Assembly (NCBI GenBank): GCA_028554645.1 | Contig: JAQOOI010000073.1 | Span: forward strand, 868,001 to 932,000 | Length of the DNA stretch: 64,000 bases | From: Omphalotus guepiniiformis | Lineage: Eukaryota > Basidiomycota > Agaricomycetes > Agaricales > Omphalotaceae | Direction of reading: 5' to 3' | Shown here: piece after piece, positions 24,919 to 35,416 of the stretch | Layout of the letters: every line of letters begins with the position of its first letter | Position numbering within the stretch: the first letter of the stretch is position 1 | Notes under the pieces: model-generated | Databases searched by the model: none | What the model saw: the letters and a program-made list of their open reading frames with translations, nothing else | Told to the model about the DNA's origin: nothing | Position numbers and translations under genes: made by a program

Positions 24919-26696
24919 ATGCTCGACACTCAGGCATTCTTTATTTCATCTCACAAGTTTTCGGGGTTGCAACAACGAATCAATGAATTTGATAGCGAGT
25001 CTTTCTCTTTTCCTGATGAAGTCATTGACGACCTTGAAGGTGAACAGGAAACAGAGGCTCACGCTGGCGGTGAAGAAGAAGAGGGAACACATGATGATCA
25101 AGAAGCACAGACTCACAATGACAATGATGACAAGAAGCTCACTTTCAGTGCAACAGACATTGATATGATGGGTATGCGCACAGTGCTACAGGAAGCTTCG
25201 AAGGGGGTTAGTAACGGCACTGATGCTGAGTATCGACGGTGAGGAGTTCTTCTGCTTTGTTCCGTGATGCTGGCTAATCATGTACTCGCATTGAAGACTC
25301 ATGAAACAAGCTGAAGATTTTCTCGTAAAGCAAGGGCTGATGGAACGTGGGACATTTTTCACATCCAAGCCACACAAAGATTCCGCTGAATTTATTGTCG
25401 CATGGATCATGGATTCGTAAGTCGTAAATATCACTATATTTAATAACTACCATTGACGGGCAGCCCTAGATGTGATTCTATCAATGTTGACGGCTCGCCA
25501 AAGGATGTCGACCAGCTTCGCAGTGGCTATACTCATGCTCAGAAGATGCGAGCTGCGATGACATACGCGTTCAACCGTGTCGTTGGACTGGGTCTTAAGC
25601 AATGGGAGTATAATGAAGCCTTGGGTAGTATGAAGGGCAACCCATCAGTGTCGCAGATCGTGTCGAGCTACATGATTAGTTTGAAGCGACGAAAGGTTAG
25701 ATCTTTTCTTCATAGTTGAGGAATGATATGCTTATCTGTATTTAGGTGCAACAGGGTGAAGCTCAGACAAGTGCACGCGCAGTAATTGCTGTATGTTTTA
25801 AATTCACGATATTCAAAATAAAAATATATCTAATACAATGTATAAAGGAGTATATTGGACAAATGTATGACTTCAACCACCAACAGGAGAATTGGGAGAT
25901 CAAACCTTATGCGCCTACGAGTCGTCAGCAGAAGAGTGAAAGCAGTCAGTGGGCAGGACCGAGATTCCGCCGGGCACTTCATCTTGCATACACGATTGCA
26001 TTTCTATGTCTCTTGCGAGTGGATGAGGTCCTCAAGATTCAATCACATGAAATAGAACTCATTCCTGGCAACAAACAATGTCTCAAAGTGACACTGCCAT
26101 TTCGAAAGACTAATCAGTTCGGCAGTGAGTTTCTGTTCTTTCTCTTGCATCTCCTGCTCTTACGTGAACTTCCAGAAATTCAACCTTTTTTCCTCTATGC
26201 TCTTCCAAGTAATTTGAAGCATTTGTGCCCGGTTCGTGCATACGTCGAGTGGATCAAAGTCACTGGCATAAACGAAGGATTTATTTTCCGGAAGTTGGGC
26301 TCTGGCGACCGCGTCTCTCAAGACCCTAGTGCCGCGCTGGTACGTACAATGAATTTTATGAATGTTGTAGATGTCTGATACACTACGCAGAGCTCAGAAA
26401 AGTTTCTCGAAGGGTTCCGTAACAATCTGCTCGATATTGGTGTGGATCCTGCCCCTTACGGTACTCATTCGTTTCGGCGTGGTGGCTGCCAGTTTCTGTC
26501 TGTAGATCTGCGCTGGCCCTTGCGAAAGATTTGCGAGTGGGGTGGCTGGTCAACGGACTTCTCTTACTTGACAATTGTCAAGTATCTAATTTCATGGAAT
26601 GATGATCCTCGCAATCCTCGCGAAGACTTTTTCAACATGGACCGCAAACCAGCACTGTTTTGTTTTGCTTGTGGCCGGTCATGCGAGTGCTCATAG
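24919..26696 (+). CDS. Tyrosine recombinase-like protein (integrase fold)
   Basis: Seven or so exons are joined. The N-terminus is acidic and disordered (LDDLEGEQ, DDQEAQ, NDNDDK). A helical core-binding region follows (RLMKQAEDFLVKQGL, GYTHAQKMRAAMTYAFNRV). The catalytic domain has RRALHLAYTIAFLCLLRVDEVL (first Arg), TLPFRKTNQFG (Lys), THSFRRGGCQF (HxxR, near 26465), EWGGWS (Trp in place of the usual second His) and TIVKYL (Tyr nucleophile, 36 residues after the HxxR Arg). It ends with a Cys-bearing tail, CFACGRSCECS. So the R-K-HxxR-W-Y set is present and the gene looks intact. The first ATG I can support is 24919, but an acceptor-like CAG precedes it, so an upstream exon is possible. Such genes are repeated in Agaricomycete genomes; this one is followed by a nuclease gene. 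Confidence 0.8.
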
Positions 26697-26861
26697 TTAC
26701 ATTGTGTGTAGGCAATTGTTTTTTTTTCATGAATGTAGTTGTTGACAGCACCTGCGGACCTATTCGGAATTGAGCTGAGACTTGATCGCATTTTGGACAT
26801 GATTACGTGGCTCTTCATCGTCTCTCTTTGTCCTCCTCTTTACTAACACATTCTATACAAC

Positions 26862-28620
26862 ATGGGAGTAAATGGGCTCTGGCCAGTAAGTGGTCCGAGC
26901 AAACAGAGGAGGCGTGCACTTACTTTTGATCTAGTTTATCAAAAAGTCGGCATCTACGACTCAGTCGCTGGTGCATTATGCAGTCAAACATGGATTCAGT
27001 CCAAAGTTTGCGAGTACACGGATGTTACACCTGGGAATTGATGCGAGGTCAGTCACTTCAAAGACTTTCACTTATGATTGATTCTCAACTTGTCTCGACA
27101 GCATCCTTCTTGATGGCTATCAAGCAGCGTATCTTGCAAATGCTGGGCTCCATGCATCCTCTGAGAGTGCAGTCTTTCAGCTGTTCCGATTTCTATGCCA
27201 GTTGTCACGAGCACCTGTAGACGCAACTTTTGTTTTTGATGGAGAATCTCGAGTGAGGACGAAGCGAGGTGTACGGGTCATCAACAGAAAGATGTTGTTA
27301 TATGAGCGTGCAAAAGAACTCATTCAGGCATTTGGTTATCGAGTGCATACAGTAAGTCTGTATAGACATGTAGACAGTGGAATCAATCAGGAAATTTAAT
27401 TCAAATAGGCTATAGGAGAAGCAGAAGCTGAGCTCGCAGTAATGGACATGAACACGATTGTTGATGCCGTGGTCACCAAAGACAGCGACATTTTCCCGCT
27501 GGGTGCCCAGCATGTTATTGTAATCAATTCGTGAGCAATTGTGACTTCAATTTCATGTATCTAGAATTCACTTTGAGGCAGACAAGAGAGCACCGAATCC
27601 ACACTGATGATAAATATCTATAATGCCAATAACATTGTACGAGATACAGATCTCACACGAGGTGGTCTTGTTCTCTTTGCATTGCTGAGTGGCAACGATT
27701 ACGATGACGGGGTCTCTGGTGTTGGCCCAATGTCAGCTTATGCATTGGCAAAGTGTGGATTTGGTGATCGTCTCCTAGACGAGTACAATTGCATGACATT
27801 GAAATCTGACCCTGCAGTCTCACTTGACTTGTCTCTTCTCTCTCTGAAAGCCGATATGGGTCATGAGCTCTGTACTAACTCATGTGGAATGTTGAGTCGA
27901 CGGGAGCCAGCACTGGCTGAGGCTCTGTCGAACTCTACCTTTCCTTCCAGACAGGCCCTAGAGGCATTTGTTACACCTCCTACATCTTGGACAAACCACA
28001 GCAGTTCAACCCTGGACACCTCGAAATGGATTCCTCATCTACTTGACCTCCGAAGGCTTCAGAAATTTTGTCTTGCACGATTTGAATGGACAAATAACAA
28101 GCTCATACAGCAATTTCACCGATATCTGTGGCCAGGGTTAGTCATCCGTATGTTATGTTCAGTACGTTGATATCACTACCGTTATACGGTCATCCATTGC
28201 TTATCTCTTACATGCCAGAAATATTCAGTCTACGATGTACAATCAGGCCGTCTCAGAACACCAGAATATTACGGGACTACAATACTCGGACAAAATCCCC
28301 CAGAGTTAGGGTCAAGGACTGACGACGACACCCTTCGAGTCACTTTCTTAACAACTGAGTTTATTGAAGTGACTACGCTTACTCCAGCAACCCACTTTGA
28401 AAACACGTACAGACAAAAGATCAACGTAAATGTGCCGGTGCCTATCATTGCAGCTGGGACATATCAACGCAGACCAGAGACGACAGGTGCTGAGGGCTCC
28501 ACCAACTCTACCACGCAGAAGAAGAGATCATTGGATGAAGAGCAGGATGATACACGGGCCGCAAAGGTCATGCGACGAGAGAGACACACCGAAATCATTG
28601 ATCTCACTGGTGATGATTGA
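26862..28620 (+). CDS. Rad2/XPG-family nuclease, GEN1-like
   Basis: Exon 1 is 26862-26885 (MGVNGLWP). The N-nuclease region then reads FIKKSASTTQSLVHYA, LHLGIDASILLDGYQAAY and APVDATFVFDGESRVRTKRG. The I-region follows after an intron: AIGEAEAELAVMDM, VDAVVTKDSDIFPLGA. A further exon starts TDLTRGGLVLFALLSGNDYDDG. The acidic residues used for metal binding (GIDAS, FDG, EAEAE, DSD, GNDYDDG) are all present. The C-terminus is Lys/Arg-rich (KKRSLDEEQDD, KVMRRERH) and ends EIIDLTGDD. GEN1-type enzymes cut Holliday junctions or flaps; the substrate here is unknown. It follows the recombinase on the same strand with a 165-base gap. It resembles the lineage-expanded PIN/XPG proteins of mushrooms rather than housekeeping FEN1. 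Confidence 0.82.
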
Positions 28621-28729
28621 ATAGCAATTGTACTAGTAGCTTCGTCAAATGTATGAACTTGTATATTAAAACTTGAATCAATATTACACAGAATATAGTG
28701 ATTATAAACCTAATAGTTATATGTTATAG

Positions 28730-30333
28730 TTATATGTTAGCCATGTCCACTTTCTGGCCCCGGCTCCTCCTTGCAATTGCAGATGGTCGAACTAGCTGCC
28801 GTCCACGATAGCTGAAGTGTTCGTGAAATTGATCACCGAGAGCCTCCCGCTGCTCGCTACATTCACGCTCATACTCAGCCTTGCGTTGCTCACGCAGTGC
28901 CTTCGTGATCGCAGTCCACGACATGCGCTCGTTCTTCCTGTGGTCATAAAACTCAGCCCAAAAGTTAGCTTCGCCTGACTTCTTGAACCGTTCTGCAACG
29001 AACTGATTTCATAGGTCAGTGACATGTAGTAGATCATACAAACACACATACCTTCCAATCGGACCATTTTCCCTTTGTGCCTTTCCATCGAGTATCACCA
29101 CCATACGTGTATGCCTTCTCCCAGAGCCGAAGAGGGATTCCATGTCCGTTAATCTTCAGTATACACTCAGACGGATCATATTCTGGGTCCCGGTCATCCC
29201 ACATTCTCGCCAGCTTTGGAATGTCGTTTGCGAATGTGACTAAGGCTGGATCAGGAACATCGCTCGAGACAAACTCAACGCGTGTCCCGTCACCAAGTAT
29301 CATCACCTTCTTGGTAGCTCGCAACGGTACGCTGCTGCAACTTGTAGTAGTGGGAGCAGAGACTTGTGAAGGGTCAACAGAGAGCGACACTGCCGGAACG
29401 ACTGGCAGGGTTGAATCGAGTGTAGATGGCTGAGTCGTTGTTGTTGACGCACTGGCAATTTTCGGCGACATTCGGTTATCTACACCTAAACCACTAGTGG
29501 AAGTTGCCGCTATCGAAAACAAAGTGCCGATCTGACTCTGAATTGCAGTAAGCTTGTCCTCCAGCCATTGTTCGGGCTCATTCTGTGGACTGATCAGAAT
29601 TCGGTTTGCATAGTCTGAATGTGTGCTTACAAAAGTCTTGGGAGCCGGTGGTTTGACATTGAGATCCAGTTGCCGGGGAGTCTGATTGTCTGCAAATACC
29701 ACCCACATTTCAGCAGCCTTCGAAATCAAACAGTTAAAATTAGCACAAGAACATCGGAACAAACACACAACCCACCCAATCCAACAACGCCTGTTTCTGC
29801 TGGGGAGTGCGAGTGTCTCTCGAACGTTGAACCAACTGGGCAGTAGGTTGAGATGGTCCAAGAAGCTGTTCACGTCTCTCGACATAGTGCGGCTTTCTTC
29901 TCTTTCTCGGCGTGGAACGTGGGCTTGTATCCTTTTCATCATCTGCCTGATATCCTTTGTGGGAGCGTCGTGCCCCAGCTTTCTGACTACAACAATCAAC
30001 ATCATGTTAAGCAGACATGTCACGTAGCAATACAAAGCGCAGAACACGTACTTGTTCCAACGGTCTGGGTGTAGACTATACTCCTTCAACCTCTCCTGTA
30101 ATGTACTTTTGTTTCCCGAAAGCTGCAGACCAAATTCACGGCACGCGTCCTTCAAGCTGTTGAGAGTCATGCGATATCTGCAGTGTGTCTCGGTAAGTCT
30201 AATCGAAAGCGAAGCTCAGAGCAGGCACAACTCACATAGCAATCGTCTTTGTACCCCCCTCCTTGCATGGAAAAACAAGTTCTTCCTCCTTTGGGTCTTG
30301 ATGGATCACAGCAGCACTCAAAAGTGTCGTCAT
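28730..30333 (-). CDS. SAP-domain protein, possible DNA-binding partner of the recombinase/nuclease genes
   Basis: The first exon I support starts at ATG 30333 (MTTLLSAAVIHQDPKEEE, then GGTKTIA). It splices across a GTGAGT...CAG intron to YRMTLNSLKDACREFGL and GNKSTLQERLKEYS, a SAP helix pair that binds DNA. The next exon, read with acceptor TTGTAG, gives a basic stretch PRSTPRKRRKPHYVERRE and TPQQKQALLDW, then AAEMWVVFADN. A Ser/Thr/Pro linker leads to a folded C-terminal region: KVMILGDGTRVEFVSSDV, LARMWDDRDPEYDP, LRLWEKAYTYGG, GKWSDWK, then across an intron FVAERFKKSGEANFWAEFYD and SWTAITKALREQRKAEYERE, ending MANI. This Trp-rich end faintly recalls the GCR1_C DNA-binding domain found in Crypton recombinases; that is speculative. 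The stop lies 109 bases from the nuclease gene stop, tail to tail. Confidence 0.65.
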
Positions 30334-30728
30334 GGCATTCCACCAGCGCTGGGAAAGCCCAGCTAGACCTGAGACACGAGAACGAAGCCCTCCACACCAG
30401 TAAATGATAGCGAGAATGAGAACGGCAGCAAAACAGGTCAGGAATAGCGGCAGCAAACCCAAAGCGAGAGAGGTGGCAGTAGCAGCGAGCCGGCAGGAAA
30501 CCGTTTCAGAAACTCCATTAGCAGCAGCGACGAATGATCTCGAGATCCTGGAAGCAAAAAAGAATGAATTTCGGTGACGATGGGGGGAGTAGGGGGGGCG
30601 CAGACTGGAATGGAGAGCGGAGGAAAGCGCACGCGAGATCTTCAGCCACCCGGACAGCCAAACACAACAAAACGGAAACGAGACCGAGCCGAATGGGCCG
30701 ATGACCACGCGAGTGATGACATCAAACC

Positions 30729-30776
30729 AGACCGTCCAGTGCCATCACGCCCTCACGTAAGGTGACCAGACGGTCT
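30729..30776. repeat. Short inverted repeat beside the recombinase module
   Basis: AGACCGTC (30729-30736) and GACGGTCT (30769-30776) are perfect 8-base inverted arms. They lie about 400 bases beyond the SAP gene start. No matching copy was seen on the left side of the module, so they are not shown to be element ends. Confidence 0.35.
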
Positions 30777-31125
30777 TTATCCCGAGAGAAGGTTGTATTT
30801 GTACTCCACTGCCTTTTGTTTGGTCATGTCGCGTCTACCAACATATCGCGTCGCGACGCGGTCACGTGAAGGTCAACATGTATGCACAGCATTTGTATGG
30901 ATGCCCTCCAAGCTCTTGACTGTCATTCAATCTCATGTCTGTTATACATATCTCAGTGCTTCACTATTTGCGTACAGAAGCAGCTCATACTTGAAGTAAC
31001 GGCTTTTATTATCCTGGAGAGACTGTAAAATGTCGATGTAATAGACAAAATCTGAAAAAGTACCGAGGTCGGACCGTCACTCCTATCGTCTGTGGGTTTG
31101 AGGCTTCCGAGACTTCCTCATCGAT

Positions 31126-33498
31126 ATGCTCAACCTCAATCTGCTCTCATGGCTACTAGCTCTCATTGTCGTTCTTTCAATTTTCCTCAATCGAAGAAGG
31201 AAACATTACCCACCTGGACCTCCCGGTGTACCTATTATTGGGAACGCATTCCAAATACCAGCTGATCGGCAATGGTTGAAATGGCATGAATGGCAGAAAG
31301 AGTATGGTGAAGCTGTTTCTTCCTATTGACCCACGAAGCCTATACTCATATCGGTTCAAGGCGATGTCATCCGAATAACTATCCTCGGGGAACCGCACAT
31401 CATTCTATCATCACTGAAAGCTGCAAATGATCTTCTGGAGAGCAGAGGTATGCACAAAGTCACTTCCTGATGTCTTTTACAGCCATTAATCCCGATAACA
31501 GGAAACATATACTCTGATCGACCAACAGCTGTAATGGCCGGAGAGCTGTTTGTTTCTCTTCTTCTTCCACCGTGAGGTGCTGGACACTCACCTCTCCCTC
31601 CAATACTAGTGTAGGATGGAACCGTGGAATGGGTTATGCGCAAGCAACGAATAACCCGCGCTTTCGAGAACTTCGACGACTATTTCATCAGTTCATGGGT
31701 CCGAGAGCTTGTGCGACAGAGGTGATGTTGGGTATTCAAGAACATGAGAATCTGAGGTAGGTCGACTGTTGATTTTGATGTACGCGCTCACCATGTCTAA
31801 AACCCTCTAGGCTATTGAATAAACTCCTGGATACCCCAGCTCAATTCTTGACTCACATACGAGAGTAAAGTCCTCTATTCACGCCCCCGCGGTTCCTGTG
31901 ACTAATACTATACCGCAGTTCGACCTCATCCACAATCCTATTAATGACCTACGGTTACCCTCCAGATAACGGTGACCCTCTTCATCTCGTGAAGATCGTG
32001 GAAGATGCCATGGCGGGTTTCGCGAGAGCATCCGAGCCAGGGAGGTGGTGGGTTGATATCTTCCCTACAAGTGCGTTCCAGCCCTCTCTCATTATACTTA
32101 CTGTAACGAAATGTTTCTGACCCGCGCGCGCCCCAGTGAAATACATCCCGGCATGGTTCCCTGGTGCAAGTTTTAAACGTGCTGCAGCGGCTATGAAGGC
32201 TGATTTGGATCAGCTGTGTGAAGTGCCTTTTCGATTTGTCAAAGATCAATTGGTGAGTTTTCAGGTTGTTTACCCTATTTTTGAGAGAACATGCTAACGT
32301 TCTGGTAGGACGCAGGCAAGGATCTGCCCTCTTTCATATCTAGTTACCTGGAGGAGAAGAAAGCTGATGCTAAGCCGGAGGAAGAGGAATTAATTTCGTC
32401 GGCTGCTGCTGCTTTATACTCTGGTGCGGTTAAATCATAATATGCACCCTTCGTACATCTATTTACACAACAGGTTTACTCCGTCCAGGCGGTGCAGAGA
32501 CTGTGCGTACACAACCTCTACTCAAAAGACCCCAACGACTAATGATACAATTGGGCAACAGACACCCTCCGCATTGACATCCTTCATACTTGCCATGGCA
32601 TTATACCCAGACATCCAAGCGCGCGCGCAAGCAGAGATCAACGAACACCTGAAACGCCAGCAAGAGAACGATCCGACGGGTGCAAGGAGGCTTCCTGATT
32701 TTTCTGATAGAGAGAGTTTACCTTATATCGCTGCTGTGATGCTCGAAGTATGGAGGTGGAATCCTAGTGTTCCGTTAGGTAGGGTTTCTCCCTTTTCTAT
32801 TGCTATGATCATTCAATTCTATTATTTATGTCATGATAAAGGGTTACCACATGTAGCGGCGCAAGACGACGAATATCGAGGGTATCATATTGAGAAAGGA
32901 TCTACGGTTTGGGCGAATATATGGTTAGCTTGTTTATGTTCATCTCTATTGTCTCAGTCGTGAATGCTGACGACTCGCTTGCTTACATGGATAGGTCAAT
33001 TCTTCATGACGAGAAGAGTTTCCCTAACCCAAACGAATTTAGACCCGAGCGGTATCTAGACGAGTCGTCTGGGAAATTGATGATTGGACCTGGGAGTCTG
33101 ACGGAGACTGTTGAGGCAGCGTTTGGGTTCGGAAGGAGGTGAGCGAGCTCGGATTGAAGTTCTTATATTTGTTTCTGATATGTTTTGCAGAATATGTCCT
33201 GGGATGTATTTAGCACAAAATAGCTTATACATCGCTGTTTCTACTATTCTTACTGTCTTCAGCATATCAAAGGCTGTTGATCAGGAGACAGGGGAGGAGA
33301 TTGTCCCGGAAGTTGAATACGATGGGTTTATTAGGTGAGGAGTGAGACTTCCGTCCATCATGACACTGATTGACTTGGGTGTCCAGTCATTCACGGCCGT
33401 TCTTATGCAGCATTACACCACGCTCTGAAGAGCTAGTAGGAATTGTGAAGGATCGGTTGAGAAATTTGGATTTGGGTCGTGTTAAACAAGCTAGCTAG
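31126..33498 (+). CDS. Cytochrome P450 monooxygenase
   Basis: An N-terminal membrane anchor (LLSWLLALIVVLSIFL) is followed by the proline hinge PPGPPGVPIIGNAF. Further on are the I-helix GGAET-TPSALTSF near 32490-32590 (split by an intron), the K-helix ExxR as EVWRW near 32748, the PERF-like FRPERYLD near 33045 and the haem loop FGFGRRICPGMYLAQ, where an intron falls between the two Arg and ICPG. The Cys ligand is present. About eleven exons reach the stop at 33498. The arrangement resembles CYP families of basidiomycetes that hydroxylate secondary metabolites or xenobiotics, but the substrate cannot be read. The 3' end faces the CIAO1 gene with 61 bases between stops. Confidence 0.9.
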
Positions 33499-33559
33499 AG
33501 TGTTGATTGTTGTTCTAGGAATATTGAGTACATGAATGCGGTGACAAAATCTTTTCATT

Positions 33560-34839
33560 CTAAGCCGCAGTAGGAGTAACTCTCCAAACTCTGACAACAC
33601 CATCGTCCCCTGCAGTTGCCAAGAGATCTTCGTATCCACTCCGAGGGCACCATACGACGGTATTGACATCGTGAACGCCATGCGTCGACGGTACTCGCGT
33701 TATCATTTTTGAAGATGGAGGATCCGTTTCAAATTGCTCCTAAAGTCTTATAAATGCAATGAACAACGGCAAAAGGAAAAGAACTCACCGATAACTCCCA
33801 GATCCGTATCGTCCCATCACCACCTGCACTTGCAATCCATCCGAGATACCCATCACCTTTACCCTTGCCAGCACCCCAAGTTACAGAATAAACACTCCTC
33901 TCATGTTCATCAAGCGTCAACACACATTTGAACTCGACTTCCCCGACACGTCGCCATATTCGGACTGTTCGATCATCGGATGCTGAAGCGAGGTATCTGC
34001 CATTCGGTGACCAAGCCAGAGACCACACGGTGGAGGAGTGACCTGTGAGCGTGGCACAGCAGAACCAATCATCTTGAGGATCATCGATATATAGTTTTAT
34101 AGTATCATCGTAGGATCCAGAGGCAAGAATCTGCACTGATTTATGGGTGAGATCAAGACGGGACGATTCGCTAAGGGCAGACTAAGATGGGTTCGACCTC
34201 TTCTGTAGGATGCCATGCTACGCATTTAACGTCTTGAGTGTGTTCCATGAGCACACCCATACATTCGAAATCAGAATCGGGTTGAACTGGTGGAAAGAAT
34301 CGGTCATTAAAGTCAAGGAGTGTATAGAGATGTAGACTTTACCTTCCCATACCCAAACTGTTTTATCTCTACTACAACTTGCCAAAAGAGTACCAGAGCT
34401 CGAATACGCAACACTCTTGCACTCAGTCTCATGACCCTCCAACAAACTAGCACACTCCCATTCACCAGGAATCCCATCCTCATCGAGATCTTGTTCCCAT
34501 ATTCCGATATTAGAGTCGAATGAGGCAGTCGCGAGAGTGCTTCCTGAGGGAGACCAAGCGACTGCTCGTACGGTTTTCGTATGCCCAGTTGGGATAGTCG
34601 ATAATAGCGAAAACTTTAGGGTCCCTTCACCGTCTGGAGTGTATGTGTATAATCGGACTGATTTATCGGCTGAACATGATGCGAGAAGTGATTTTGAAGG
34701 GTTCCAGGCTACGTGCCATGCTCGATCTTCGTGTCCTGTGAGATGAGTGTAAGCTAAGGTTTGAATTATCGAGAAAGATTGGAATCGTACCACTCAGTTC
34801 TGCTATTTCATTGAGGGAATAAGGATAATCTTCGTCCAT
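33560..34839 (-). CDS. CIA1: CIAO1/Cia1, cytosolic iron-sulfur assembly WD40 protein
   Basis: I start at ATG 34839 (MDEDYPYSLNEIAELSG). A seven-bladed WD40 propeller is visible: GHEDRAWHVAWNPSKSLLAS, GHTKTVRAVAWSPSGSTLAT, GHETECKSVAYSSSGTLLAS, HTQDVKCVAWHPTEE (across an intron), GHSSTVWSLAWSPNGRYLAS, DEHERSVYSVTWGAG and a last blade VNTVVWCPRSG...AGDDGVVRVW. The high conservation of the blade starts, and the RAWHVAWNP and DKTVWVWE motifs, match Cia1/CIAO1. It forms the targeting complex that delivers Fe-S clusters to nuclear and cytosolic enzymes such as DNA polymerases. Four introns are seen. It ends TPTAA at 33560. Confidence 0.9.
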
Positions 34840-34900
34840 GATAGGAATTGTCAAGGTTAGATTGCAGCTGGAAATGCTGACTGATCCAAGTTAGGGTTAG

Positions 34901-35226
34901 CTAGGGTTTACGCGACTTATTGCAACCACTACAAAGATGTTGTTCTAAATTTGATAACTTCATCAACTTCTCTCTTGCCCAGTCCCTTGCTAATTTCAAC
35001 ATCTCAATATCAATGGGCATCTTCAGCTCTGCTTTTGTCCGCTTCGCATAACAATACTTTGACCGATGTTTTGGAGACAAATATCCGTTTCTAGATCCCG
35101 TGGATCGTTCAAGCTGTATCAACATAAACCGCAAACCGTACCTGCTTATACTTGTCTCTCAGACAAGATAAGATACGACCTCAGGGCAATTGACTTGATA
35201 CGTACCCGACGATGACGCGAAAACAT
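34901..35226 (-). CDS. Small orphan protein with CxxC end
   Basis: A two-exon model is possible: ATG 35226 (MFSRHRR), a GTACGT intron starting at 35204, an acceptor in TGAGAG, then a frame through RYGLRFMLIQLERSTG, SPKHRSKYCYAKRTKAELK, IEMLKLARDWAREKLMKL and LCSGCNKSRKP to the stop at 34901. That is about 90 residues, very basic, with one CxxC. I do not recognise the family. It could be a mitochondrial or ribosome-related small protein, or a chance frame. It is divergent from the endoglucanase gene (190 bases) and just upstream of CIAO1. Confidence 0.3.
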
Positions 35227-35416
35227 TCCGTGTAAAGTCGTCTCTGTAGACTGCAAATCTTCGTGTCAGGGCATGCTACGGTGCGATTACTCGCCTACTC
35301 GGATCTCGGGAGTTCTTCGGCCTGGTAGGTATCGCATGCAGCAGATACAAAAGCCCTGCAGAAGAGCTTTAATATCCAGAAGTATTCGAGCGTTCTCTCC
35401 TTGTAATCTTAAAGGA

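Noticed and set aside
30232..30708. Upper part of a 158-codon minus-strand frame with a hydrophobic stretch
   Set aside because: Only the last 33 codons (from ATG 30333) fit the SAP gene. The hydrophobic part above looks like a chance frame, though a longer first exon cannot be fully excluded.
30855..30870. Shared CGGTCACGTG motif here and near 41335
   Set aside because: CACGTG is a common E-box and the surrounding bases match only loosely; it does not show a shared regulator.
34840..34854. Upstream in-frame TTG as start of CIAO1
   Set aside because: A proper ATG follows at 34839 and gives the expected family N-terminus.
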